Under the pieces are notes generated by a model that was not told the origin of the DNA, searched no databases, and worked only from the letters and a program-made list of their open reading frames with translations. A program made the position numbers and the translations under genes. This document shows positions 1 through 8,189 of a stretch of DNA of 33,065 nucleotides, one piece after another; position 1 is the stretch's first letter; each line of letters opens with the position of its first letter. The DNA is from Fragilaria crotonensis. Lineage: Eukaryota; Bacillariophyta; Fragilariophyceae; Fragilariales; Fragilariaceae. The stretch covers positions 1-33,065 of the forward strand of contig JAKSYS010000687.1 in assembly GCA_022925895.1 (NCBI GenBank), written 5' to 3'.

Positions 1-86
1 AAAATGTCTCGGATGATATGTGATGGTTGAATGACGGAAGCATTAACCTTGTCGGGAATATGAGATTATGATTGTTGTCACTGGTG
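1..86. other. Left edge, no gene seen
   Basis: No supportable coding frame or RNA is visible. The last frame of the neighbouring broken zinc-finger gene stops at the right end of this stretch, so it may be that gene's downstream region. Confidence 0.4.
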
Positions 87-214
87 TTACTGCAGAACAT
101 ACTGCTTGCTTTCGTTTGGATCAGAGATCGAAACAACAAAAAGTATCTGAGATAACTGGGGTAGCTTGCGCTCAATTTCTTTGCAAGTGCGTCGTGATGC
201 GCTATTGAACCCTT

Positions 215-1444
215 TCAATGAAGAAAGTGTGTAATAGACCGTACCATTTGTGTAGAGACAGTGGAACATGGTCGGATCGCGAGCTCATTCAACCTTGCGG
301 AACCACCACCGAAACCGTGGAAAGACATTTCTAAAAGTGCCTTCAAATGGTCGAAACAATCCAGAGAGAAAAGTGAACCTTGTTTCCACACGGGACTCAC
401 ATCTGCTAGAAAAAGGTCACCCGTGTCACAATCAATGTGGACCTTTATATTGGTCAGAACATCGATTACCGGTTTCCACCAAATTCCCTCTGCTAAGTTT
501 GAAATTGCCACCTTCATCAAATAAACTGTCTTTGGAACAATTTGCGACCAGTCATCAAACAGAAAAGAAAACTGATCAACGACAATGTTCCCCTTTTCAT
601 CAAGTGTCGTCTTCCTCCTTTTGGGGAGTCTGCGGTGCATTTCACGAATTTGGCGGAGCATAGGTGACAGAGAATGGATGACATGCGATTTTCTTACCGC
701 CATGATGAGAGCAGGACCGTGTAACGTGAACGCGTCTTCAGAAAACGAACATATAACGGAACAAATACCGGCTTTCAAAACAGATGTTACCTTAGCGATG
801 AGCAAGGAAACAGTGTCACACGATATCATTTTGATTTTGGAATCCTCTTTTTGGACACGGAATCCAGACATTAAACAGAATTCAACCGCCAATGGATGAT
901 GTTGCACTGAAGGTGGTATTTCAAGCATTAAATCCTTCAGAAAGTATGCAATTGAAAATCCATCTCTCTCGTTGAATTTCTTCTTGACAAACAGACCTCG
1001 TCGGAAGGAATATGCTAAAAGCTTTTTGAGTTCAATTAGTAATGTAGATGGATCGTGTTGCATGGTGTATGTGCATCGTTGTGACACATCTTCAATTTCA
1101 CCACCTTCAAATGTTTGCAAAGCAGCCCGAAGATCACCAGGTACCATTTTTATGTTCTTCTGGGCATAGTTCAGAAGCCAGACTTCAGCAAGCTGGTGAA
1201 GTTTAACCAGGAATACCTCAGTTGATGGATTTGGTGGTGAATGGATCAAGTTGAAGTCAGTTTTGATTTTTTCAATAAATTGTGTGCCACCGCCACAGCC
1301 AAAAATAAGTGGGGTGAACATATGCGTATACGTGTCGTCCTGTCTTTCCCTTTGAGGTAGTAGTGGCAACAAAGCAGTTCTCGCCGTAATCAAATTGTTC
1401 CGTGATGCGAGGTGCTTTGTTGAAGAAAGCTGAGACTTGGGCAT
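215..1444 (-). CDS. Central/C-terminal segment of the broken zinc-finger gene
   Basis: This is the longest piece (409 residues) of the broken gene. It has no recognisable catalytic domain. It is mixed helical in character, with a basic stretch (RRLPKRRKTTLDEKG) in the middle and a glycine-rich HGFGGGSARLNEL motif near residue 380. That motif recalls the G-x-x-R-x-x-EL stretch of fungal OrsD/TLH-associated proteins. The ATG at 1444 lies in a region where the neighbouring frame also looks coding, so it is probably not the native start. After the motif the frame degenerates and coding character resumes in the 87-269 frame. Confidence 0.45.
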   Translation of the reverse strand: MPKSQLSSTKHLASRNNLITARTALLPLLPQRERQDDTYTHMFTPLIFGCGGGTQFIEKIKTDFNLIHSPPNPSTEVFLVKLHQLAEVWLLNYAQKNIKMVPGDLRAALQTFEGGEIEDVSQRCTYTMQHDPSTLLIELKKLLAYSFRRGLFVKKKFNERDGFSIAYFLKDLMLEIPPSVQHHPLAVEFCLMSGFRVQKEDSKIKMISCDTVSLLIAKVTSVLKAGICSVICSFSEDAFTLHGPALIMAVRKSHVIHSLSPMLRQIREMHRRLPKRRKTTLDEKGNIVVDQFSFLFDDWSQIVPKTVYLMKVAISNLAEGIWWKPVIDVLTNIKVHIDCDTGDLFLADVSPVWKQGSLFSLDCFDHLKALLEMSFHGFGGGSARLNELAIRPCSTVSTQMVRSITHFLH

Positions 1445-1920
1445 GAAACGTATCGACCACAGCAGAGTTTGATGAGTTCAACTTCCTGCAGCTGCAACTC
1501 ATTGCAACCCATATTTTTGCAATGTCGAAGAGCGTTATCTTTCCTCGGAAAGACGGAACCGCAAGTGCACAAATATCCTGTATAAGTTTTTTTGTCACTA
1601 CGGTACGGCTCTATGGTGCAGGATTCCTTCGCAACGAGAACTCTTTTAGTAAATTCGTTCAACACAGAACGGACTGTAGACATTCTACTGTCCATGTGAT
1701 GTTTTTTAAGGTGATCGCGGATGGATCTCTCTTCCATGTTAATCATGTTGTGAGCATTGCATTGACGGCAGCAAAGGCCGAATGGTGAGAAAGTGAAAAG
1801 TTCTCGAATAGGATCAAGGGGGTCGATCTCTGTGCTTTGCACCGGAAGACGGACAGAAACAACAGGACTGATAATTCCGTTAACCAGCTTTTGTATTGGA
1901 GGAGAGCTTGATGATGGCAT
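1390..1920 (-). CDS. N-terminal zinc-finger segment of the broken gene
   Basis: This 176-residue frame starts at a genuine ATG and begins with a Ser/Pro-rich segment. It then holds two Cys/His groups separated by about 60 residues, the first being C-x2-C-x15-H-x3-H. After CNELQLQEVELIKLCCGRYV the frame loses protein character and stops. The overlapping frame (from about 1598) continues with FHAQVSAFFNKAP, which reads as the natural sequel. A nucleic-acid-binding role is inferred from the fingers alone. Confidence 0.5.
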   Translation of the reverse strand: MPSSSSPPIQKLVNGIISPVVSVRLPVQSTEIDPLDPIRELFTFSPFGLCCRQCNAHNMINMEERSIRDHLKKHHMDSRMSTVRSVLNEFTKRVLVAKESCTIEPYRSDKKTYTGYLCTCGSVFPRKDNALRHCKNMGCNELQLQEVELIKLCCGRYVSCPSLSFLQQSTSHHGTI

Positions 1921-2036
1921 GATGGGAATGATGAGTTTGTTATGGACAAGCCGTGATGTTTGTGTGCCTGTGTAATAAAGTCAGTCGGGAGCCGCGCCAA
2001 TTTCGATAGTACCGAATTCTACTTGGATCGATCGTA

Positions 2037-2149
2037 ACTCCCGACGTACAAAATCGAGCTGTCTAACGTAGGAATCATTACTGGGGGATCCCTCTCGACG
2101 TACAAAAATGTCCCTCCCGACGTACAAAAATCACTCCCAACGTATCTAA
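2037..2149 (+). repeat. Four degenerate short direct repeats (CTCCCGACGTAC type)
   Basis: Copies of a CTCCCGACGTACAAAA-like unit occur near 2038, 2091, 2113 and 2131. The last has drifted to CACTCCCAACGTATC. An inverted 8-mer, GTCGGGAG, lies at 1984-1991. The cluster sits between the zinc-finger gene and the cysteine-rich gene, so it could be a regulatory array or the end of a mobile element. No function can be assigned from sequence alone. Confidence 0.5.
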
Positions 2150-2201
2150 TAAAAGTATCCATACCTGAGGATATATAATCTACATAGAAGCTCGCCCCCT
2201 T

Positions 2202-2751
2202 AGGGCAAACAGCATCTTGGTACTGTCTGGAATGCGTGCACAACATGCCCTTCTGGAGAGATTCGAGGCCGAGGCGGAACGGACAACGTCGCATGCTACA
2301 GTGCTGCTGGATCAACTGATCCATTGAAACCAGGGTGCTACGCCTGGGAATTCGCCAAAAACGGATACTGCACTGAGTGCGAGCAGGGCAAACAGCATCT
2401 TGGTACTGTCTGGGATGCGTGCACAACATGCCCTTCTGGAGAGATTCGAGGCCGAGGCGGCACGGACGACGTCGCATGCTACAGTGCTGCTGGATCAACT
2501 GATCCATTGAAACCAGGGTGCTACGCCTGGGAATTCGCCAAAAACGGATACTGCACTGAGTGCGAGCAGGGCAAACAGCATCTTGGTACTGTCTGGGATG
2601 CGTGCACGACATGCCCTTCTGGAGAGATTCGAGGCCGAGGCGGAACGGACAACGTCGCATGCTACAGTGCTGCTGGATCAACTGATCCATTGAAACCAGG
2701 GTGCTACGCCTGGGAATTCGCCAAAAAACGGATACTGCACTGAGTGCGAGC
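2202..2751 (+). repeat. 183-bp tandem repeat, three near-identical units plus diverged copies
   Basis: The start points 2202, 2385 and 2568 are exactly 183 bp apart. The fourth, at 2752, is 184 bp further on because of one extra A. The three complete units differ from one another by only a handful of substitutions (for example GACAACGTC versus GACGACGTC). This implies very recent duplication or gene conversion. The spacing is a multiple of three, which preserves the coding frame. Confidence 0.9.
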
Positions 2752-3140
2752 AGGGCAAACAGCATGTTGGTACTGTCTGGGATGCGTGCACGACATGCCC
2801 TGTTGGAATGATTCGCGGCCGAGGCGGCACGGACGACGTCGCATGCTACCATGCTGGCACTGGTGCTCCTGATAAAATCTGCAAGGCCTGGGAATACGCC
2901 AAAAACGGATACTGTACTGAGTGTGCCCAGGGCACATGGGTCAACACTGCTACGTGTGTCGTGTGTCCCTCTGGTTATGTTCGCGGAACAGGTGGCACGG
3001 ATGACAATGTATGCACTCTTGCTGCTATTACATGCCCCGATAAAATCGCCAAAAATGGATATTGCACGCCCTGCACGCCACCTAAAATTCCAAATCCAGA
3101 GCACACTGCATGTGTATCGCCTGGTCGTCGGCTTCACTAA
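2202..3140 (+). pseudogene. Cysteine-rich tandem-repeat protein, truncated and frameshifted
   Basis: The plus strand encodes a 61-residue unit (Gly-Lys-Gln-His-Leu ... Cys-Tyr-Ala-Trp-Glu-Phe) with about six cysteines, including TTCPSGEIRGRGGTD and YCTECEQGK. Units recur at 2202, 2385, 2568 and 2752. The last two units (about 2850-3140) are diverged, and the protein ends with a basic tail and TAA. An in-frame TAG directly precedes the first unit, so the N-terminus, including any signal peptide, is gone. An A6 run at 2723-2728, against A5 in the sister units, shifts the frame; the second half is open as 2808-3140. The spacing resembles GCC2/GCC3- or TNFR-like extracellular repeats, so a secreted or surface protein is possible. 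No named family is recognised. Confidence 0.6.
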
Positions 3141-3540
3141 CATCTCAGTAAGATTATGTTCCTTTTATGGTCGTGGAGGAACAATGAAATGTTGAATATT
3201 TTGGATGGATTGTGCTTCTCTTGGATGTAACCGTAAGAATGGTGCATTGCGGTGAACCAAGGCTTAAGCGCGCGGTGACTATAATAACTCTATAAGGATT
3301 ATACTGCCTGGACTTAGTGCGAGGTTTCCCCTCCTGTAAAGATTTACGGCCAAGGCCGCACGGACGACATCGCGTGCCACGAGGCTAAACAAGAAACTAA
3401 TCATCTGGTTTTCACCGCGTGACACACGGATGTTACTGTGTACCCCGCTCCAGCAGGCTATGCCTGTTAATGCTCATTCATCATTCATAAGGCCGATCCT
3501 TAGGCCCACGGTATCAAAGAAGTGCTTCGCTGTTTTGCAA
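3141..3540 (+). pseudogene. Decayed remnant of the cysteine-rich repeat
   Basis: Near 3310-3400 the plus strand still reads like the repeat (ATTTACGGCCAAGGCCGCACG gives I-Y-G-Q-G-R, followed by TDDIACHE), but the frame is interrupted by stops. It is an old unit outside the current coding part. The remainder of the stretch shows no gene. Confidence 0.45.
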
Positions 3541-3543
3541 AAA

Positions 3544-3689
3544 CAAAACTGAAATCACTTATGAAACTGAGTTTTGCTGATCATGGCCTTCAAATGAGTC
3601 AAAAAGCAAAAGTTTTATTTGCAATCTAGAATCTAAGACCTAATCTTAGCGAAGGTCTGTTTGTGTCTGAAGTATGATAGACACAAACA
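3544..3689. repeat. Three consecutive inverted repeats (potential hairpins)
   Basis: CAAAACT (3544-3550) pairs with AGTTTTG (3570-3576). CTAAGA (3633-3638) pairs with TCTTAG (3644-3649). TGTTTGTGTCT (3658-3668) pairs perfectly with AGACACAAACA (3679-3689) across a 10-nt loop. They lie downstream of the tyrosine recombinase gene. They could be recombinase-related element ends, 3'-end structures or chance; the 11-bp stem is the most convincing. Confidence 0.5.
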
Positions 3690-3897
3690 CCTATCCGAAT
3701 ACATCGAAATAAATTCCGAGTCTTGTCCGAATTTCTTCAAGTCCGTTTAGTCGGATGAGTCGGCCGCTTAGTGGTTTCGTCGTACTGTTGTCTCGCGCAC
3801 TGTCGCGTCGATTCGTGTGTTGTATGTGGTTTTTTCTGGTTTCTCCTTCGTGTTCACGATGCTAGTGGAACTAAATAGATGGCATCGGAATCTGGTC

Positions 3898-5226
3898 CTA
3901 ATAGTTTTGTCTCTCTCTCCTGGTTCGTCTCGCGGAGTTGGTCCCGTGATAGTCATCTAGCGGGGGTCCGTCGCGTCGTTGTGAGTCGACCTGGTTTCCG
4001 CCATTTTCCGGTTGTCGTTCGTCCGCAGGATCATGGGCGACTGTGAAGAAGGTTTGTCGATTCGTCATGCGCGTGGCAACCCCGAGCGTGGTGTCTGGCA
4101 CTTGGATGCGTAGGTATCTCATGAACGTCCTGCTCCGCCAACGGCCCACCATCTGTATCGTTTCGCTTGGCACACCTGCCAAGTGCATTGCCATGGCCGC
4201 GCCCAACCTAATCGAGTGCGTACCGATTCGGTCGGCCTGGAGTCCCAACCTCTCCTCTCCTGATAGCATTGTCGCGGTCCTAAGCTGTTCGAGGATCGTT
4301 TTCGAAGAGACGTTTTCGAGCTCGTTCGATTTTGTCGATACGAATGCGTTTATCTTCAGGTTCGTCCGACCGGGTCGTTCGTAGTCTTTGATTCTGTGAA
4401 TCAATTCCGCAAGTGTCCGGACCGGGCATATGTCTGCCTGACCTGGGTTGTTGTTCCTGTGCTGTGTCACCTTCGCTCCTTTGTCTCCGTTCTTTTGTTG
4501 TCGGTAGGTGATCGTTACGGTGTCGGCATCTCGGGTTTGTTCGTAGGAGAATGTCGTCAGCACTTTGTCCAGTTTCCTGAATCGAACGTCGTCCACTCTG
4601 ACTACCGACGTTTGTCTGCCGCCTCCCGCGTCGGAGTATTCGCAAGATCTCATGGCGAAGAAAAAGGCTGTGACCACCAGTTGTCCGAGGACTGCCACGT
4701 CCAACTCGTTCCTGGACCAGGATCTCACCTTCCTGATCACTTCAAGAGGAATGGCTTGTTGTTGCGCGGCTCCTGGGTCGTCGTCCGCGTACTTCTTCAG
4801 TTGTAAAGCCAGAAGGGGGTCAAGGCTTCCGGCGGAGTCGTGGATTGGGCTCTCAAGTTTGTTAAGCCTGAAGGTCTGAGCCACACCATTGAGGGTGGCA
4901 CGAATGGTACCGGACATGGCTCCATTGCCATCTGTTGCAGGCTGTCTGGAGCAAAGCCGTCCGTCCCGAAGGGCGGCAGCGAAGCACGTGAAGATTTCCG
5001 TCCTTTCGTTTCGTCCGAATCGGCGGAGAAAAGGGTCGAGGTCGACTCCGACTCGCTCGAGGAATCGTGCGTAGCAGTTCCAGCTGCTGCTGTGCTTGGC
5101 GCGGGTTGAGTCGGCAAGAGCTGCGTTTTGGGCAGCAGACGCAGCCAGTCTCCAATCTGCGAAATGAGGGCTGGCTGCAAGGGGATGATCCTGAAGTTCT
5201 GTGGGACACAATTTCCTAGTGTGGAG
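3898..5226 (-). CDS. Tyrosine recombinase (Crypton/DIRS-type candidate)
   Basis: This enzyme would cut and rejoin DNA through a covalent 3'-phosphotyrosine. Numbering from the TTG at 5211, residues 30-110 resemble a SAM-like core-binding domain. The catalytic domain then shows R188 (FFFAMRSCEY), a lysine candidate near 240, H332 and R335 (THSIRLGA), W358 (GRW) and the nucleophile Y366 (FMRYLR), so the R-K-H-R-W-Y set is complete. The C-terminus is Arg/Asp-rich and disordered. The frame opens after a TAA near 5228 but has no ATG before about residue 99, so the first exon or start is missing or spliced. A second minus frame (4797-5465) covers the upstream stretch and could hold an exon. No RT is attached, which favours a Crypton-like element over DIRS. 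A domesticated recombinase remains possible. Confidence 0.8.
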   Translation of the reverse strand, partial: LHTRKLCPTELQDHPLAASPHFADWRLAASAAQNAALADSTRAKHSSSWNCYARFLERVGVDLDPFLRRFGRNERTEIFTCFAAALRDGRLCSRQPATDGNGAMSGTIRATLNGVAQTFRLNKLESPIHDSAGSLDPLLALQLKKYADDDPGAAQQQAIPLEVIRKVRSWSRNELDVAVLGQLVVTAFFFAMRSCEYSDAGGGRQTSVVRVDDVRFRKLDKVLTTFSYEQTRDADTVTITYRQQKNGDKGAKVTQHRNNNPGQADICPVRTLAELIHRIKDYERPGRTNLKINAFVSTKSNELENVSSKTILEQLRTATMLSGEERLGLQADRIGTHSIRLGAAMAMHLAGVPSETIQMVGRWRSRTFMRYLRIQVPDTTLGVATRMTNRQTFFTVAHDPADERQPENGGNQVDSQRRDGPPLDDYHGTNSARRTRRERQNY

Positions 5227-5306
5227 TTTTTACATCGAGTTCTGTCCTTTGACCGTACATCCGTAGAAACCGTAGGAAGTTGTTGCGTATCCTCGCACCG
5301 TTCACC

Positions 5307-5903
5307 ATGACTGAAGGAACGGCCAAGTTGCCGTTCTTTGCGTCCGATAACCCTCCTGACATTTCCTCCTCTGAGTTCAACTTTACTATCGTTGCTTATG
5401 TTCAAACTCCCGTTCTGATCGAGCGAGAAAGTGAATTGAAAGCTGCAATTGAAAGAAAGAGACAAATTGAGGACGATAGTTACAGACGTTCCGTTTCACC
5501 GACCAGTTGGCATCGGTTCACTACCTTAGGATTTCAAGCGACAAATGGAAAAGATTTCGAGATGGTTTGGCGGCAACGACAATCTAATCCTCTCGACTTT
5601 CATCGGCTTGTATGGTTCAACTACAAATCGTACGTTGACCGGGAATTCAATGTCAATCCTAAGTTACATGTGTGGGCAACCAATGTCTCCCAACCTTTCT
5701 TACTCGAGCACTCACCAGAGTCATTGGAAATGGACACGGAACGTTTCAATTGGTTACATATTCATGCATATTTTACCAAGCATCTGGATAAAGGATTGTG
5801 GAAAGAAGTGAGGGGGAGCGAACAAACGAAATGCCAACAAATCGTCACCTGTTCTATCTCCGCCAAACCTCCCCGACACAGAGGATTCGGATACACCCAG
5901 TAA
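5307..5903 (+). CDS. Unknown ORF divergent from the recombinase
   Basis: From the ATG at 5307 this frame encodes about 198 residues. It is rich in Trp, Phe, His and Tyr in its middle (NWLHIHAYFTKHLDKGLWKE) and ends in Arg/His-rich sequence. I do not recognise a family. About 100 bp separate it from the recombinase frame on the other strand, so the two may share a promoter and belong to one element. Its last 90 bases overlap, in another frame, the region homologous to LINE ORF1, so the C-terminus is probably readthrough into LINE-A. It could be a host fragment, a second recombinase-element ORF or a LINE leader ORF. Confidence 0.35.
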   Translation: MTEGTAKLPFFASDNPPDISSSEFNFTIVAYVQTPVLIERESELKAAIERKRQIEDDSYRRSVSPTSWHRFTTLGFQATNGKDFEMVWRQRQSNPLDFHRLVWFNYKSYVDREFNVNPKLHVWATNVSQPFLLEHSPESLEMDTERFNWLHIHAYFTKHLDKGLWKEVRGSEQTKCQQIVTCSISAKPPRHRGFGYTQ

Positions 5904-5997
5904 GACAACAAGATTTAGCACTAACTCCGACGTTGGAACAATTGAAGAAGGTATACGCAACACCCAGAGCCCGGAACCTGAAACAGGTTCCCCACGG

Positions 5998-7962
5998 ATG
6001 GGAAACATACCGATTCCCCATGGTGACCTTGATATGAGTTCCGAGTCGGATGCTAAACAATCGGCATTTACTCTGAGCAACGAAGTAATGACAAATGACG
6101 GCACTCATCGCATCTCGTTTAAATGGAAACACTCGCAGAAGGAGTTCAATGAGATTGTTGATGACAAGCAACGTCTTTCCTCAGAACTCCATTCCATGTT
6201 GGGCATTGTCTTTCTAGATGCCGATGGGTTTTTCTATATGTGGGACGGTGAAGACTTGGTGAATCCAAAAAGAGTTAACGAGTTGACCATTTCTGACTTG
6301 AAAGATTACAGGGAGCCTCAGATAACGAAAGTGCATACTATGCACCTGATCGTGTTTGCAGTGCGTTTCGCGTTCACTGAGAATCCTATTTCGTGGAGGA
6401 ATTCAGATCACGCACAAGAAGCAATGAAGTTGAATAATCTCCGGATCCAGGAGTCCAATATCAACACCATCGCAGGGATCCCCATTGTGGCCGGTTATAT
6501 CTTGCTTAAGCATCCGACAATGACTCTCCGTCATAAGTATACCCAATTTCTCAGGTCTCAAGCTGCAGATACATTACCATATTTTGACATTCGTCTCCAT
6601 CGGAAGACGCCAACCGACAAGTCGATTGCTCATTTGGTGGTTTACTGTGGAGAGACCCAGGTGACAGAACTTTGCCAAGGCCTCTCAAAAATCTTGAACG
6701 GACAGCAGACAGCAGTGTTTCTCCCTCGATATACTTTTGCAAATATGTCGAAAGACCAGATTGACAACCATTTTGGCATGCATGACACGTATGTTCGAGC
6801 ATTACGACCAATTTCACTAGCACCGCTGGTGACAACCCTGGATTTGAAGCGGATTGAATATTTCTCGGATGGTACAACAATTGAAAGGTCGACGCGTGAC
6901 TGGGTTTCATCTCTCATGCGAACAGACGGGACGACTCATGCGCAATGTGATGTGGTCAACGGAACAAAGAACGTCAGAATTGCTTATGTTATGGCTCCAG
7001 CAGCATACGCACCAGAAATCAGAGAGATGGTGACTCAGTACAAAGAACGTTTGCGCCCGATTTCTCATCGAGAAGCTAAGTATCGCGAAGGGATTCCAGA
7101 TTTACCAGATGTAATCCATATTACATCCACGGTTCAAACCAACTTAGACTACATGGCAAAGTTGTCGTCCAGCGACATCTGGAGTAAGGCTCCATCATCA
7201 GTCAAATCTCCGTCCTCTGCTGCAGGGTCACCCAATGTAGCAAGACGTCCAACACAGTCAGGCGGGTCGACTCATAGTGAGGACAGAACTCAGTGGCCGT
7301 CCCTGGTTAAACGACCAGGAGGAACCAACGCATCTAGTTCGATCACGTCCGAGAGGCAGTCGGGAGGCAAATCTCAATTCAAGGAGAAATCCACATCCCA
7401 AGCTGCCCCGCGAGAGAAAATTTCACAGACCAGTCTCAATTCTGCGGAGAATGACGAGCGAGCAGAAACCGTTTCTACTCACTCGCTGACTAATACCTTA
7501 CGAACTTCGGCGACAACGCGGATGACCGAGCTGGAAAACCAGATGCGAGAATGTCGGGAACTATTACGGTCAAATCGGGAAGCAGCTCGAGATTCATCGG
7601 AACGACTAGTGGCTACTGAGCAGGGTCTTCGCGAAACAATGGAAACTATCACGGAGATGACTCATACAGTGGCTGCCCTTCAAACGCAGTTCGCCGGTTT
7701 CAACATTACGATGGAAAGCATGCGCTTGATGCTTCACACGTTGATGCATCAACAAAGTAACAACACGACTCCGCAGTATGCTGCGCTCCCGTACACCGCC
7801 TTCCATCCACCCCCCGCTACCATCCCGTTGGTCACGATTCCGGAATCTTCACATACGGCTACAATGAGTATGGAGTCTGAGGAAGAAAACCAGTCTACAA
7901 CATCGGAGGGATCTAAGTATCGACAATCCCCGGGAAAGAAGAAGCAAGACAAGGAAATATGA
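5998..7962 (+). CDS. LINE-A ORF1 (gag-like, RNA-binding candidate)
   Basis: The 654-residue product from the ATG at 5998 matches LINE-B ORF1 over most of its length. Shared blocks include NDGTHRI(S/T), HPTMT, an ERSTR(E/D)W stretch after a DGTT motif, and a KERL-P-S-x-REA-x-YRE run before IPDLP. A Ser/Thr/Gln-rich linker follows, and then a heptad-like segment around residues 505-580 that should form a coiled coil. No CCHC knuckle or RRM is visible. The frame is open from 5812, and the stretch before the ATG (SSPVLSPPNLPDTEDSD) also matches LINE-B, so the true N-terminus lies upstream and has been lost. In non-LTR elements ORF1 binds element RNA; that role is inferred here. Confidence 0.7.
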   Translation: MGNIPIPHGDLDMSSESDAKQSAFTLSNEVMTNDGTHRISFKWKHSQKEFNEIVDDKQRLSSELHSMLGIVFLDADGFFYMWDGEDLVNPKRVNELTISDLKDYREPQITKVHTMHLIVFAVRFAFTENPISWRNSDHAQEAMKLNNLRIQESNINTIAGIPIVAGYILLKHPTMTLRHKYTQFLRSQAADTLPYFDIRLHRKTPTDKSIAHLVVYCGETQVTELCQGLSKILNGQQTAVFLPRYTFANMSKDQIDNHFGMHDTYVRALRPISLAPLVTTLDLKRIEYFSDGTTIERSTRDWVSSLMRTDGTTHAQCDVVNGTKNVRIAYVMAPAAYAPEIREMVTQYKERLRPISHREAKYREGIPDLPDVIHITSTVQTNLDYMAKLSSSDIWSKAPSSVKSPSSAAGSPNVARRPTQSGGSTHSEDRTQWPSLVKRPGGTNASSSITSERQSGGKSQFKEKSTSQAAPREKISQTSLNSAENDERAETVSTHSLTNTLRTSATTRMTELENQMRECRELLRSNREAARDSSERLVATEQGLRETMETITEMTHTVAALQTQFAGFNITMESMRLMLHTLMHQQSNNTTPQYAALPYTAFHPPPATIPLVTIPESSHTATMSMESEEENQSTTSEGSKYRQSPGKKKQDKEI

Positions 7963-8189
7963 GGATCACAGTAATCCAAATTCCACGATTCCTCAGACCG
8001 AGTTGGCAGTCGTCTCCAGACGGACTGCAAGATGCTATCGTCGGTAATCAATACTCAACAACAGATCAACTTCCTGGTAGCACAGCTCGGCAGTCACAAT
8101 CATCACCAACAAATCAACAAACCTCCGGCCCCCCGGACGCTCAGCAATACACACTTCCACGCGATCCGGCTGGGCAGGAAGACACATAA
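7959..8189 (+). pseudogene. LINE-A ORF1 C-terminal part in a shifted frame
   Basis: This 76-codon frame overlaps the ORF1 stop as ATGA. It ends with GPPDAQQYTLPRDPAGQEDT, matching the LINE-B tail SPPDAQYTQQRDPAGREHT. It is therefore the true ORF1 C-terminus displaced by indels. The intermediate stretch, 7955-8030, matches LINE-B better in the third frame, which implies two indels. The stop TAA at 8187-8189 shares its last A with the ORF2 ATG. Confidence 0.6.

Larger units (their letters stand above)
87..1920 (-). pseudogene. Broken OrsD/DUF3505-like zinc-finger protein
   Basis: Read on the minus strand, an ATG at 1920 opens a 176-residue frame. It carries a C2H2-like finger (CRQC, then HLKKH) and a second Cys/His group (CTCG ... 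RHCKNMGC), which is the layout of OrsD/DUF3505 (PF12013-like) domains seen beside fungal telomeric helicases. The protein-like reading then appears to move to a second frame (1272-1598) and on to a 409-residue frame (215-1444). It finally moves to a fourth segment (87-269) after a GGGSARLNEL motif. With three frame changes the gene is probably dead, although short introns cannot be ruled out because I find no convincing GT..AG pairs. The R-x-x-E-L motif resembles box I of tyrosine recombinases, but this is only suggestive. No helicase domain is present. The family call is by pattern recognition. Confidence 0.5.

Noticed and set aside
2202-2930. CRISPR-like array
   Set aside because: The repeats are contiguous 183-bp coding units without spacers, and they preserve a cysteine-rich reading frame.
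2019-3143. Minus-strand 374-residue ORF over the repeat array
   Set aside because: It is a shadow: the plus strand has the regular Cys spacing and the 183-bp period simply keeps the antisense frame open.
3898-5211. Phage integrase and prophage
   Set aside because: The catalytic pattern fits eukaryotic Crypton/DIRS-type recombinases, and no phage gene is nearby.
7930-7962. Programmed -1 frameshift at GGGAAAG before the LINE-A ORF1 stop
   Set aside because: The heptamer is in the right phase, but comparison with LINE-B suggests that the next stretch continues in the third frame, so two ordinary indels explain it better.
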